A stretch of DNA of 64,000 nt from Mucilaginibacter sp. (GCF_025359345.1 NZ_JANYGQ010000020.1:1-64000), one strand, 5' to 3'; shown: positions 46,708-55,774, counted from the stretch's first letter. Notes: generated from the sequence alone by a model not told the origin. Numbers and translations are program-made.

Positions 46708-47607
46708 TTAAAAGGCATTAACTATTTTCGATACCAAATCACCTCCCGCATCTACCCAAATAATCTCTTTGTCTTTCCCAAACCAGGTCATTTGCCTTTT
46801 GGCAAAGCGGCGGGTGTTTTGTTTGATAAGTGCAATTGCGGTTTGTAAATCAGTTTTCCCGTCAAAATAGTCAAACAATTCGCTGTAGCCTACGGTGTTT
46901 AATGCATTTAAATGTCGGTAGGGCAGGAGAGATTTTACCTCATCTATTAAGTCTTGTTCAACCATTAAATCAACTCTGTGGTTAATTCGATTGTATAACA
47001 CTTCGCGCGGGAGGTTTAATCCAAATTTTAGTATACGGAAGGGTCTTTTGTTACCGGCTGATTTGCGGAATGACGAGTATTGTTTGCCCGTGCCTTCAAA
47101 TATCTCCAGCGCACGGATAACGCGTTGCGGATTATTGATATCCACCTGTTCAAAATAGTCCGGGTCGGCGGCTTTTAGTTTTTCCTGCAGATAAATCAGG
47201 CCATTATCATTAAGTTCATTGTTTAGCCTATTCCGCAATTCGGCGTTGACGTCCGGGAACTCGTCAAAGCCTTCGCAAACTGCCTTGATGAATAAGCCGG
47301 AACCACCTGCCAATACCACTACATCATGAACTTTAAAAAGTTCTGTCAACAGTTCGAGGCATTGTTTTTCGTAGTCGCCTGCTGTGTAAGTTTCTGTTAT
47401 AGAGAGGGAATCGATAAAATAGTGCTTAACCGCCGCTAACTCTTCGGCAGATGGCTTTGCAGTACCAATTGACATTTCGCGATAAAACTGCCTCGAATCC
47501 GCAGAAACAACCACGGTCTTAAAATGCCTGGCTACCTCAATAGCAGCCGCAGTTTTACCCGAAGCAGTGGGGCCGGCAATGACGATGATGGTTTTTGAGG
47601 AGTCCAT
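46708..47607 (-). CDS. miaA: tRNA dimethylallyltransferase
   Basis: This 299-residue enzyme adds the isopentenyl group to A37 of tRNAs that read UNN codons. The P-loop GPTASGKT is at residues 12-19, followed by DSRQFYREMSIGTAKPS and AGGSGLFIKAVCEGFD; the end QMTWFGKD is also typical. The ATG at 47607 gives the standard start. A second in-frame ATG at 47628 would add seven residues encoded by the flanking repeat, so it is not preferred. Confidence 0.95.
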   Translation of the reverse strand: MDSSKTIIVIAGPTASGKTAAAIEVARHFKTVVVSADSRQFYREMSIGTAKPSAEELAAVKHYFIDSLSITETYTAGDYEKQCLELLTELFKVHDVVVLAGGSGLFIKAVCEGFDEFPDVNAELRNRLNNELNDNGLIYLQEKLKAADPDYFEQVDINNPQRVIRALEIFEGTGKQYSSFRKSAGNKRPFRILKFGLNLPREVLYNRINHRVDLMVEQDLIDEVKSLLPYRHLNALNTVGYSELFDYFDGKTDLQTAIALIKQNTRRFAKRQMTWFGKDKEIIWVDAGGDLVSKIVNAF

Positions 47608-47695
47608 AGTCGATGGACCATAGTCCATAGTAGAAATGCGTTTATCGAAAAATGTTAAATCTATGGACTATCGACAATGGTCCATAGACTAAAAA
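47601..47695. repeat. Inverted repeat at the miaA start
   Basis: CCATAGTC-type words occur several times before the gap and in inverse form at 47662-47690 (TATGGACTATCGACAATGG). The arms can pair into a long imperfect hairpin. The repeat fills the space between the DUF gene's end region and miaA and contains the miaA start codon, so it should affect initiation or mark a recent insertion. Confidence 0.6.
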
Positions 47696-48349
47696 TTAAT
47701 AATCGTCGCCGTGCGAAAGTTTGCTGTCGTCGTCGAAGCCTTCATCGTCAGAAAATTCGCTGCCGAATTCATCTTCTTCTTCCTCATCATCTACGGCAAC
47801 TTTAGGAACGATATCTTCATCGGCCGATTCGCTAATTTCTTCAAAGTCCTCGGCATCTTCTTCACCGATGGCCATTTCGTTCAAAAAGTCGAAATCGTCG
47901 CCTTCGGGTGCTGCAACAGGTACGTTAAGCACGTTACCAAACTGTTTTGGAGCTTCGCCGGTTGATTTGATAACCGCCGGGTAAGTAACACCTGGTGTTT
48001 CGTCCAGTATAATTTTCATCAACTCAACGTGAAAATCAAAGGGGCGGTCGAAGTTGAAAGTATAATAAAATTTTTGGTGCGGGTCGTCGATATAACTCAG
48101 CAGCTTCACCTTGTCCATAAGGGCAACCTTACGGTCAATTCTTTTCTGGTTGGGCATAAAGGTAATTTCCTCGCCCTTTATCCACTGGTCGTTGCTGATA
48201 TAAAAGGATGAAGAATATTCAGGATTGTATCCTGTTGATTGATGGATCGCCCGGTGAAGGTCTTCAAATGTCTGGTTCGACTTTACGTCGATTTCTCTTA
48301 CCACATCATCATAGTCTTCAAAAGTAATCCTGAACCTGTATAGCGCCAT
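47696..48349 (-). CDS. pRiA4b ORF-3-like protein (IS1096 passenger-type domain) with acidic tail
   Basis: This is a 217-residue protein. The N-terminal two thirds has the pRiA4b ORF-3-like pattern: YRFRITFEDYDDVVREIDV, TFEDLHRAIHQSTGY and FYISNDQW, then YIDDPHQKFYYTFNF. The last 70 residues are almost pure D/E/S (VDDEEEEDEFGSEFSDDEG). Despite the family's name, no transposon is attached here; the gene is a stand-alone chromosomal one. Function unknown. Confidence 0.77.
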   Translation of the reverse strand: MALYRFRITFEDYDDVVREIDVKSNQTFEDLHRAIHQSTGYNPEYSSSFYISNDQWIKGEEITFMPNQKRIDRKVALMDKVKLLSYIDDPHQKFYYTFNFDRPFDFHVELMKIILDETPGVTYPAVIKSTGEAPKQFGNVLNVPVAAPEGDDFDFLNEMAIGEEDAEDFEEISESADEDIVPKVAVDDEEEEDEFGSEFSDDEGFDDDSKLSHGDDY

Positions 48350-48393
48350 TTTTTAAGTATAGATTTTTTACAAAAATAGTAATGTTTTATTTA

Positions 48394-48424
48394 TTTCGGA
48401 TGTCGGATGTTCGATTTCGGATTT
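48394..48424. repeat. Second copy of the GGATGTCGGATGTTCGATT repeat
   Basis: These 31 bases match 46621-46651 with few changes and sit upstream of the minus-strand pRiA4b-like gene, in the gap after the cca gene. The gap also holds a short stretch of TCGTAAAT-like direct repeats at 48489-48520. Confidence 0.6.
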
Positions 48425-48519
48425 ATAAAGATGCTGCATCAATTATTAGAAATCACTAAAATGTGAATTGTATAGTTGGGTTTTTAAATCGTAATTCGTA
48501 AATCTTATATCGTAAATCG

Positions 48520-49929
48520 TTACGGCTTCCCTACAACTTTTAAGCCAATTTCTTCGCCTTTGGCAATTGTGTACTGAATAGCCTCTTCGCGGCGGTTTGG
48601 GATTTCGCCCTCAAGTATGGCTTCGCGTATCTGGTTTTTAATAATTCCCACTTCCCGCCCTTCTTTTATGCCAAAAAGCTCCATAATATCGGTACCTGTA
48701 ACAGGCGGCTGCCAGTTTCGGATGCTGTCGCGCTCTTCCACGTCCTTTAGCTTTTGTTGAACCAGCTCAAAATTATTGCGGTATTTTTTTACCTTATATT
48801 CATTTTTTGTGGTGATGTCTGCTTTACACAACAACATCAGGCTTTCAATATCCTCGCCTGCCTCAAAAAGTAAACGCCTCACAGCCGAATCGGTAACGAT
48901 TGATTGTGCCAAAACGATGGGCCGTAAATGCAATTGCACCATTTTTTGCACAAACTTCATTTTTTCATTCAGCGGCAGCTTTAGTTGCGTAAACAATTTT
49001 GGCACCATGCGGGCACCTTTATCCTCGTGCCCATGAAACGTCCACCCGTGGCCGGGTTCAAAACGCTTGGTGGCAGGTTTAGCAATATCATGCAGTATAG
49101 CTGCCCACCGTAGCCACAAGTCGTCAGTCGTTTCGCAAATGTTATCCAAAACCTGCAGGGTGTGGTAGAAATTGTCTTTGTGCCCTTTGCCGTCGATATA
49201 GTCAACACCATAAAGCACCGTCATTTGCGGGAATATTTTGTGCAGCAGGCCAGTATCAAACAAGTAATTAAACCCAATGGATGGTTTTGCCGACAAAATT
49301 ATTTTGTTCATTTCCTCGGTAATCCGCTCCTGCGATATAATGCTAATCCTGTCTACATTATTTTTTATAGCAGCAATCGCCACCTCATCAATTTTGAAAT
49401 TGAGCTGCGTAGCAAAGCGTATGCCCCGCATCATGCGTAAGGGGTCGTCGCTAAAGGTTTCAACCGGGTTTAATGGGGTACGGATTAACTTGTTTTCCAA
49501 ATCGATTATGCCACCAAAAGGGTCAAGCAGTTCGCCATAAGTGTCTGGATGCAATGATATGGCCAGGGCATTAATGGTAAAATCCCTGCGTTTCTGGTCA
49601 TCATCCAAAGTTCCATTCTCCACTATTGGCTTCCGCGAATCGCGGCGGTACGATTCCTTGCGCGCGCCTACAAACTCAATCTCCAGGTCGCGGTACTTAA
49701 GCGATGCGGTTCCAAAATTTTTGAAAACGGATAACTTTACGTTTAATTTACGGGCAACCGCCTCAGCAAATTCAATGCCGTTACCAAGCACTACAATGTC
49801 GATATCCTTTGACGGCCGGTTTAAAAAAATATCGCGCACAAAACCGCCGATAGCATAAGCCTGCACGTTGTGTTCGCCGGCAAGCTTTGATATCGTTGAG
49901 AATATAGGGTTTTGTAAGTGCTTGACCAC
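48520..49929 (-). CDS. cca: CCA tRNA nucleotidyltransferase with HD domain
   Basis: This is a 469-residue class II nucleotidyltransferase that adds or repairs the CCA end of tRNAs. The head domain has IGGFVRDIFLNRPSKDIDIVV with the DxD metal ligands D42/D44 and RRDFTINALA; the neck has RMMRGIRFATQL; an HD-type phosphohydrolase motif (LHDIAKP) follows. The start is GTG at 49929, placed in a repeat; no ATG upstream or nearby would suit better. Poly(A) polymerase PcnB is a related alternative, less likely in this phylum. Confidence 0.9.
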   Translation of the reverse strand: MVKHLQNPIFSTISKLAGEHNVQAYAIGGFVRDIFLNRPSKDIDIVVLGNGIEFAEAVARKLNVKLSVFKNFGTASLKYRDLEIEFVGARKESYRRDSRKPIVENGTLDDDQKRRDFTINALAISLHPDTYGELLDPFGGIIDLENKLIRTPLNPVETFSDDPLRMMRGIRFATQLNFKIDEVAIAAIKNNVDRISIISQERITEEMNKIILSAKPSIGFNYLFDTGLLHKIFPQMTVLYGVDYIDGKGHKDNFYHTLQVLDNICETTDDLWLRWAAILHDIAKPATKRFEPGHGWTFHGHEDKGARMVPKLFTQLKLPLNEKMKFVQKMVQLHLRPIVLAQSIVTDSAVRRLLFEAGEDIESLMLLCKADITTKNEYKVKKYRNNFELVQQKLKDVEERDSIRNWQPPVTGTDIMELFGIKEGREVGIIKNQIREAILEGEIPNRREEAIQYTIAKGEEIGLKVVGKP

Positions 49930-50106
49930 AGATTTAACAGATTTAAATGATTAACGCAGATTTTATTTTTTAACCGCTGATTATTTTGATTTCGTTGATT
50001 GTCTGAACCTTGATTCGCTTGATTTAAGGATTTGTTGATTCTTTGTCGATTGTTGATATTCGATCTTTTCTCCTAATCTCTAATTAACAAATCTCTAATC
50101 TCTAAC
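49926..50106. repeat. Low-complexity repeat block between cca and the Sua5-type gene
   Basis: The block starts with ACAGATTTAACAGATTTAAA, goes on with GATT/TTGATT words and ends with TCTCTAAT direct repeats. The last part is of the same family as the block at 51654-51766. It contains the GTG start of cca and the TAG stop of the Sua5-type gene, so both are defined by repeat sequence. Confidence 0.55.
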
Positions 50107-50668
50107 GACGAATAAACTCAAACTTTCCATCAGGGGCTAAGCGCATTATGGTTGATGGGTTTTTAATCTCCATGTCGTACTGGTCAATGTCTACTACATA
50201 ATCAACGCCGTTTATTATTTCATCGTCAATTTGCGAGAAATATTGCGGCGATGGTTTGCCGCTGATGTTCGCCGAGGTTGATACCAGGGGCTTACGCATC
50301 CGCTGTATCAGCTGCTGGCAAAACGCATGTTTGGCTATTCGGATACCTATGCTACCATCGGCCGCTATTAATGCGGGCGAAATATTTTTGGCGCCGGGCA
50401 TAACCAGGGTTAGCGGATTTTCGGCATATTCTATCAAATCGTAAGCCAAGGGGTTCACATCGCTGATGTAGCTTTCCAGCTTATTTTCGGTATCCAGCAA
50501 AATGATCATGCTCTTAGCCTCATCGCGCTGTTTCAGCCTGTAAATTTTATTTACAGCATCAGTATTGGTGGCATCACAGCCAATTCCCCATATAGTGTCG
50601 GTAGGGTACAAGATGATGCCCCCATCCTGTATCACCTTAAAAGCTTTGGCAACTTCGTCTCTAAGCAT
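50102..50668 (-). CDS. L-threonylcarbamoyladenylate synthase (Sua5/YciO/YrdC family)
   Basis: This is a 188-residue YrdC-domain protein with GGIILYPTDTIWGIGCDATN near the N-terminus, IYRLKQRDEAKSM and RKPLVSTSANISGKPSP. It makes the threonylcarbamoyl-AMP used for t6A37 of tRNA. It is the short TsaC/YciO form without the Sua5 C-terminal domain; a YciO-like paralogue is possible. The start overlaps the GT9 gene by 8 bases. Confidence 0.88.
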   Translation of the reverse strand: MLRDEVAKAFKVIQDGGIILYPTDTIWGIGCDATNTDAVNKIYRLKQRDEAKSMIILLDTENKLESYISDVNPLAYDLIEYAENPLTLVMPGAKNISPALIAADGSIGIRIAKHAFCQQLIQRMRKPLVSTSANISGKPSPQYFSQIDDEIINGVDYVVDIDQYDMEIKNPSTIMRLAPDGKFEFIRR

Positions 50669-51647
50669 GGGGCAAATATACAGTCAATGCGTTAATCATT
50701 TGTAATTCATCTAACAGTTGCATGCATTTTGGTATACCGTAAAGCTTGCAGGTGTTTTTTACACAGGGTTCACAGTCTAGTTTTCCTGCACGTAAAATGG
50801 TCAAATTGTGTTTGTTATAGGGAGCGGTGTTGTGTTCGTTACCTGCGCCAAATAAAACAACGGTCGGCGTTCCAACTGCGTTAGCCAGGTGCGCCGGGCC
50901 CGAATCGGTAGTTAAAATTGCTGCGGACGAGGCCATTAGACCCGCTAAACCGGGCAAATTCGTTTTGCCGGCAAAGTTCTCAATTCTTTCGCTGTTGTCA
51001 GCGCCGGCAATAAGTTCATCAACAAATGCGGCTTCCTTTGGCGAGCCGATAAAAGTTAGCGTTGTGCCGGTAAATGTTGATGTCAGCAAATTAATAATTG
51101 CCCGGCCCTTATCTACCGGCATTCGCCTCGATTCAGCTTCAGAGTTAAAATTAACCAACAAACGGGCGTTATTTTTTTCAGTTGGCGGCGGCAACAGCAT
51201 AACCTTCCTGGTGGCTTTGGTTTTCCCGGTAAATTGTTCCAGCAAAAACAGGTATTCATCAACGCGATGAAGATTTGCAGGTGCCTTATAGCAATTTGTC
51301 AGCAGGAAAAAACCACCCTCCTTTGCAAAACCAACCCGCTTTTTTGCTCCCGTTGCCCGTGCCATAACCAATGATGACAGCGAAGCAGGCAGGTTGAAAA
51401 ATATATCATACTTCTCACTGCGAAGGTTTTTACCAAAACGATAAACTCCGCCGAGTCCCTTGTATTCTTGTTTTGAAAATGGGTGTACTTTATCTATCCC
51501 CGGTATCAACGCAGCAATGCCCGCCAAATCCTTTTTTACAATCACATCAACCTTCAAATCCGGGTAAGTTTCCCTTACAGTCGCCACGAACGCAGTGCTC
51601 ATCACCACATCGCCGAGCCAGTTAGGAAGACGGATCAGGATTTTCAT
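50661..51647 (-). CDS. Glycosyltransferase family 9 (heptosyltransferase-like)
   Basis: This is a 328-residue GT-B transferase with MKILIRLPNWLGDVVMSTAF at the start, and TTDSGPAHLANAVGTPTVVLFG and PCVKNTCKLYG near the end, all typical of WaaF-type heptosyltransferases of the LPS core. In Bacteroidota the donor may not be heptose. It stands alone among housekeeping genes and overlaps the Sua5-type gene. Role in lipid A-core assembly is inferred. Confidence 0.87.
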   Translation of the reverse strand: MKILIRLPNWLGDVVMSTAFVATVRETYPDLKVDVIVKKDLAGIAALIPGIDKVHPFSKQEYKGLGGVYRFGKNLRSEKYDIFFNLPASLSSLVMARATGAKKRVGFAKEGGFFLLTNCYKAPANLHRVDEYLFLLEQFTGKTKATRKVMLLPPPTEKNNARLLVNFNSEAESRRMPVDKGRAIINLLTSTFTGTTLTFIGSPKEAAFVDELIAGADNSERIENFAGKTNLPGLAGLMASSAAILTTDSGPAHLANAVGTPTVVLFGAGNEHNTAPYNKHNLTILRAGKLDCEPCVKNTCKLYGIPKCMQLLDELQMINALTVYLPHA

Positions 51648-51653
51648 GGGGTT

Positions 51654-51766
51654 AGTTGATTAGAGATTAGCTGATTAGAGATTAGTTAATTAAAGATTAG
51701 TTGAATTGAGCAGTTTTATGAAGTATCACTCTACTCAACTAATCTCCAACCTCCAATCTCTAATCA
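51654..51766. repeat. GATTAGAGATTAG repeat block with inverse arm
   Basis: Three direct copies of a GATTAG(A)GATTAGTT-like word at 51658-51704 are followed by the inverse words CAACTAATCTCCAACC and CCAATCTCTAATCAC at 51737-51767. The arms can form a long hairpin between dapD and the GT9 gene, both read leftward. The dapD stop codon is at its edge. Confidence 0.6.
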
Positions 51767-52582
51767 CTACACTGCTACATTATTTTCGCGCAGCGCATCA
51801 TTTAATGATGTTTTTTTATCGGTCGATTCTTTGCGGGTACCGATTATTAAAGCACAAGGAACCTGGTAATCGCCGGCAGGGAATTTTTTAGTGTATGAGC
51901 CTGGAATAACTACCGAACGTGCAGGAACGCGGCCTTTGTATTCGATAGGGTTTTCGTGGGTAACATCAATAATTTTGGTCGATGCGGTTAATACAACATT
52001 TGCACCCAATACCACTTCGCGTTCAAGGTGTACACCTTCAACTACTATGGCCCTGGAGCCCAAAAAACAATTATCTTCAATTATAACTGGAGCTGCCTGC
52101 ACAGGTTCAAGCACACCGCCGATGCCAACACCACCGCTTAAATGCACATGTTTGCCAATTTGCGCACACGAGCCTACAGTAGCCCAGGTATCAACCATGG
52201 TACCTTCATCAACATATGCGCCTATGTTTACATACGATGGCATCATGATAACGCCTTTTGCAAGGTGCGCACCATAACGTGCAATTGCATGAGGAACCAC
52301 ACGTACACCAGTTTGGGCGTAATCCGTTTTTAGTTTCATTTTATCATTAAAAACAAACGGGCCAACTGAAATTTCTTCCATCTGGCGGGTGGGGAAATAC
52401 AGGATAACCGCTTTCTTCATCCACTCGTGCGTGTGCCAGCGTGTGCCAATCAATTCAGCTACGCGCATGGTACCTTTATCAAGGTTTTCAATTACCGTAT
52501 CAATAGCGTTAACGTACTCGGTGTAATTCAGCAGGTTCCTGTCTTCCCAGGCAGCTTCTATCAATTTTTTAAGGTCTTGCAT
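51767..52582 (-). CDS. dapD: 2,3,4,5-tetrahydropyridine-2,6-dicarboxylate N-succinyltransferase
   Basis: This is a 271-residue left-handed beta-helix enzyme of the lysine/diaminopimelate pathway. It has TRWHTHEWMKKAVILYF, MMPSYVNIGAYVDEGTMVDTWATVGSCAQIG (in parts), HLSGGVGIGGVLEP and EDNCFLGSRAIVVEGV, the strict DapD pattern. The enzyme transfers succinyl from CoA to tetrahydrodipicolinate. It is encoded divergently from the S4-domain gene. Confidence 0.96.
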   Translation of the reverse strand: MQDLKKLIEAAWEDRNLLNYTEYVNAIDTVIENLDKGTMRVAELIGTRWHTHEWMKKAVILYFPTRQMEEISVGPFVFNDKMKLKTDYAQTGVRVVPHAIARYGAHLAKGVIMMPSYVNIGAYVDEGTMVDTWATVGSCAQIGKHVHLSGGVGIGGVLEPVQAAPVIIEDNCFLGSRAIVVEGVHLEREVVLGANVVLTASTKIIDVTHENPIEYKGRVPARSVVIPGSYTKKFPAGDYQVPCALIIGTRKESTDKKTSLNDALRENNVAV

Positions 52583-52702
52583 TAGTAAATTTTAACTTTC
52601 GGCAAATTAAAGGATTTTTAAAGAATTTGTTCAGTAAAGTTAACATACAATTAAACAAATGGAAAATTGTTTAGGTTGAATAGACAAGTGTGTAAAACTT
52701 TG

Positions 52703-52710
52703 TAATTTTG
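52703..52710 (+). promoter_or_regulatory. Possible -7 element in front of the S4-domain gene
   Basis: TAATTTTG fits TAnnTTTG but lies only 7 bases before the ATG, so a transcript from it would be nearly leaderless. A TTG at 52676-52678 is 24 bases upstream, too far for a good -33. Confidence 0.28.
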
Positions 52711-52717
52711 ACCACTT

Positions 52718-53119
52718 ATGCCGGTTAAAGAAAAACTTAGGATAGATAAATATTTGTGGGCGATAAGGCTTTTTAAAACCCGCACCCTCGCTTCAGACGC
52801 GTGCAAAGCCGGGCGCGTAAAGCTGGATGGCCAGAATATTAAACCTGCACACGAGGTGAAAATAGGAGAGGTGTACCAGGTTTCAAAAGGGCCTGACAGA
52901 AAGATAGTTAAAGTTACGGGTATGCTGGAGAACAGGGTTGACGCCAAAACAGCCGTTAACTTTTATGAAGATGTTACTCCGGTTGAAGAAACGCATGCCT
53001 TTAAATCAATGTTTCACGCCCCGGTACTAAAACGCGACAGGGGCACAGGCCGCCCAACGAAACGCGACCGCCGCGAAATTGACGACCTGAAGGACGACTA
53101 TTTTGAAAAAGGCAACTAA
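52718..53119 (+). CDS. S4-domain RNA-binding protein (HslR/Hsp15-like)
   Basis: This is a 133-residue protein whose N-terminal half is an S4 RNA-binding domain (LRIDKYLWAIRLFKTRTLA, then KAGRVKLDGQNIKPAHEVKIGE in parts). The tail is basic and charged (KRDRGTGRPTKRDRREIDDL). It resembles heat-shock protein 15, which rescues stalled 50S subunits carrying peptidyl-tRNA in E. coli. It starts 135 bases from divergent dapD. Confidence 0.87.
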   Translation: MPVKEKLRIDKYLWAIRLFKTRTLASDACKAGRVKLDGQNIKPAHEVKIGEVYQVSKGPDRKIVKVTGMLENRVDAKTAVNFYEDVTPVEETHAFKSMFHAPVLKRDRGTGRPTKRDRREIDDLKDDYFEKGN

Positions 53120-53180
53120 AAACAACCGCTATATCGTTATCTTGGCAAAAAACTGTACAAATTTAAGCTGCAAAATTTGA

Positions 53181-54584
53181 ATGATAAACAGGCATACCAC
53201 CTTTTTTAAAGCCTTAAATCTTGTAGTCGACTACCTGGTATTGAACATTAGTTTAATAGCGACTTATTATATTGAAAACAGTACCAGCATATTAGCGGGG
53301 AGCAATAAAAAATACCTGCCCATAGTGCTGGTTTTTAATTTGATATGGATGCTGTCGGCCAATATAGCAAAGCTATATTTCGATGTGCTGAACAAGGATT
53401 CAATCATAACCTTCCGCAACGTAATTAATGCCTATTTTCTGTTTATCAGTTTTATCTGCTTTACCATATTGATATTAATTGGTACTGAGGCTTATTTTAT
53501 TACCCGGCAATACCTGTTTTACTCGCTGGCACTGTTTGGATCGTTGTTAGGGTTTTGGAAGGTTATTTTCCTGCTGATACGTAAAAGGCAGCGCGCATCG
53601 TTAATGGATACGCGCAGAGCGGTAATTGTTGGCGCCGGTCGCACCGGGCAAGATTTACACGAATACCTGCTTAAAAACTGGGATACCGGTTACCGGGTGG
53701 TAGGCTTTTTTGATGATGAGCCTGCCAACGTTAGCGAAGCAGGTTTGTATTTAGGCGATGTAAAGCACTGTATTACATATGTGAAGCACCATAAAATAAC
53801 CGAGATTTTTTGCACGCTGCCGGTATCCGAAGCTAAAACCATAAAAAAGCTGATGTTGGATGCCGATAAAAACCTTATCCGCTTTAAATCGGTACCTGAG
53901 TATTACGACTACGGCAACAAGCCGGTCTATATCAAAAGTTTTGGGCAAATACCGGTGATATCTGTCCGTGCCGAGCCTTTGGAAAACTTGTTGAACCGCT
54001 CGATAAAGCGGACGTTCGATATTGCATTTTCATTGTTTGTTATCCTTTTTATTTTCAGCTGGCTGTTTCCCATCCTGGCGCTCATTATCAAACTTGAATC
54101 AAAGGGGCCGGTGTTTTTTGTGCAATCGCGTTCGGGGCATAATAACGAGCCTTTTAACTGTTATAAATTCCGCAGCATGTATGTTAACGGCGATGCTCAT
54201 AAAAGGCAGGCTACACGCAACGATAGCCGGGTTACCAAATTGGGAGCCTTTATGCGGCGAACCAGTTTGGATGAACTGCCGCAGTTTTTTAACGTGCTGA
54301 TAGGCAATATGTCGGTAGTGGGGCCGAGGCCGCATATGATAACCCACACCGAGGAGTATTCGGAATTGATAGACATGTTTATGGTAAGGCATTTTTTAAA
54401 GCCTGGCATAACCGGCTGGGCGCAGATAAAGGGCTTCCGTGGCGAGACCAAAACGGTTGAGGATATGAACCAGCGTGTTGAGGCTGACTTGTGGTACCTG
54501 GAAAACTGGTCATTTTTGCTCGATCTTAAAATTGTTTTCCTAACGGTGAGGAATTCGCTGGTAGGCGATGAGAACGCGTTTTGA
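53181..54584 (+). CDS. Undecaprenyl-phosphate sugar phosphotransferase, WcaJ-like full-length form
   Basis: This is a 467-residue priming enzyme. Four to five N-terminal membrane segments are followed by a Rossmann-like domain (RRAVIVGAGRTGQDLHEYL), another membrane hairpin (FDIAFSLFVILFIFSWLFPILAL, split) and the transferase domain with SKGPVFFVQSRSGHN, CYKFRSMYVN, RRTSLDELPQFFNVLIGNMS and VGPRPHM. It is likely to put glucose-1-phosphate or a related sugar on undecaprenyl phosphate. No other glycan gene is adjacent, so it may prime either nearby cluster. Confidence 0.92.
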   Translation: MINRHTTFFKALNLVVDYLVLNISLIATYYIENSTSILAGSNKKYLPIVLVFNLIWMLSANIAKLYFDVLNKDSIITFRNVINAYFLFISFICFTILILIGTEAYFITRQYLFYSLALFGSLLGFWKVIFLLIRKRQRASLMDTRRAVIVGAGRTGQDLHEYLLKNWDTGYRVVGFFDDEPANVSEAGLYLGDVKHCITYVKHHKITEIFCTLPVSEAKTIKKLMLDADKNLIRFKSVPEYYDYGNKPVYIKSFGQIPVISVRAEPLENLLNRSIKRTFDIAFSLFVILFIFSWLFPILALIIKLESKGPVFFVQSRSGHNNEPFNCYKFRSMYVNGDAHKRQATRNDSRVTKLGAFMRRTSLDELPQFFNVLIGNMSVVGPRPHMITHTEEYSELIDMFMVRHFLKPGITGWAQIKGFRGETKTVEDMNQRVEADLWYLENWSFLLDLKIVFLTVRNSLVGDENAF

Positions 54585-54623
54585 CACGCGATCTTTTAGA
54601 ATAATTCTTTTACAATATCTTAT

Positions 54624-54995
54624 ATGAACGACAAAGCTTTAATTATCCTGGTTGCCGGCCCGTACCGTTCAGGAACCAACGATGACCCGGTACTGATGGA
54701 AAACAACCTGCGGAAAATGGAAGAAGCCGCGCTGCTTATTTTCAGGGCGGGGCACATACCGGTTGTTGGCGAGTGGTTTGCACTGCCGCTATTAAAAGTC
54801 GCAGGGTCAAAGTATCCGGGGGATGCTATTTATGAAGAAATTTCGTACCCGATCGCCCGCCGGATGATTACCAGGGCCGATGCGATATGGCGAATTGAAG
54901 GTGCATCAAAAGGTGCCGACGGCGATGTAGAAAAGGCGCACTCACTGGGGATCCCGGTTTATTATAAGGCGGAAGATATACCAGGAATTTCGTAA
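54624..54995 (+). CDS. DUF4406 family protein
   Basis: This is a 123-residue protein with LIILVAGPYRSGTNDDPVLMENNL at the start, GHIPVVGEWFALPL in the middle and DAIWRIEGASKGADGDVEKAHSLGIPVYY (in parts) at the end. The pattern resembles DUF4406 and the nucleoside 2-deoxyribosyltransferase fold. Substrate and role are unknown. It is 39 bases behind the priming transferase gene and may share its transcript. Confidence 0.68.
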   Translation: MNDKALIILVAGPYRSGTNDDPVLMENNLRKMEEAALLIFRAGHIPVVGEWFALPLLKVAGSKYPGDAIYEEISYPIARRMITRADAIWRIEGASKGADGDVEKAHSLGIPVYYKAEDIPGIS

Positions 54996-55206
54996 CCTGT
55001 TTTCGTGGGATAACCAAAAGGCCAGCCCCAGCGAATGAGGTATAAGCCTGCAATGCGTTCCATTTTTACACGCGGAACACCCGGAACGTTTTGAAACATG
55101 CTGATTATCACGCATTCCAATTTTAGTGCATTTGTGGATACCTCAACCAGGTGTTATAAAATCAGTTTTTTAGATGTGCAGCTGTGATTTGAAATTAAAT
55201 CTGCTG

Positions 55207-55671
55207 CTATCCAATTTCCTGCCAGCGTTTAAAGGCAGGCAGGGCTTCATCGCGTAATAGTTGTACAAATGGCAGCTTGCGTTCGTCCATACTGCATGCC
55301 ATTTCATCATAAATGAAATGATCGTCAAAGCCTATATTGGCGGCATCTACCTTGGTGTTGGCGTAGTAGATCTTGTCTATGTGTGCCCAGTAAATGGCGC
55401 CCAGGCACATAGGACAGGGCTCGCAACTGGTATAGATTTCACAACCGGATAAATTGTAAGTACCCAAGGCCTTGCACGCCAGTCTTATGGCCGAAATTTC
55501 GGCATGGGCGGTTGGGTCATTCTCCGGTACTACTTTATTGGCGCTGCTTGCCACAACCTCGCCGTCTTTTACAATCACTGCACCAAACGGACCGCCAAGG
55601 CGCTGCTCAATATTGCTTTCGGCCAATGCAATGGCCATCCGCATAAAGTTTTCATTCATCCCGTTTTCCAT
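55207..55671 (-). CDS. guaD: Nucleoside deaminase family, guanine-deaminase-like
   Basis: This is a 154-residue zinc cytidine-deaminase-fold protein. Zinc ligands are H56, C86 and C89 in HAE and CEPCPMC, with E58 as proton shuttle. GGPFGAVIVKDGEVV and NDPTAHAEI fit both GuaD and TadA; the ending (FDDHFIYDEM and FKRWQEIG) is closer to guanine deaminase. It would convert guanine to xanthine. Assignment against TadA is likely but not absolute. Confidence 0.75.
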   Translation of the reverse strand: MENGMNENFMRMAIALAESNIEQRLGGPFGAVIVKDGEVVASSANKVVPENDPTAHAEISAIRLACKALGTYNLSGCEIYTSCEPCPMCLGAIYWAHIDKIYYANTKVDAANIGFDDHFIYDEMACSMDERKLPFVQLLRDEALPAFKRWQEIG

Positions 55672-55684
55672 TGGTTCAAAATTA

Positions 55685-55713
55685 AAAAACCCCGGCTATT
55701 TGCCGGGGTTTTT
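55685..55713 (-). terminator. Hairpin terminator after the OmpH-like gene
   Basis: A 12-bp perfect stem (55685-55696 with 55702-55713) with GGGG/CCCC core and flanking A and T runs lies between the OmpH-like gene and the deaminase gene, both read leftward. It probably ends the OmpH-like transcript. Symmetric A/T tails would let it act in both directions. Confidence 0.85.
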
Positions 55714-55738
55714 GTTTATAATATCAAATTTATAGGCA

Positions 55739-55774
55739 TCTGCACATTAGTGCATCTGCATTATCTGCACATTA
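55739..55774. repeat. ATCTGCACATTA repeat at the end of the OmpH-like gene
   Basis: ATCTGCACATTA occurs at both ends, with a shortened ATCTGCATT copy between. The last three bases form the stop codon of the OmpH-like gene. Confidence 0.55.

Noticed and set aside
47696..48349. Insertion sequence suggested by the IS1096-type name of the family
   Set aside because: No transposase, terminal repeats or target duplication; it is an isolated chromosomal gene.
55207..55671. tRNA adenosine deaminase TadA
   Set aside because: Zinc motif fits, but the C-terminal part resembles guanine deaminase more; not fully excluded.
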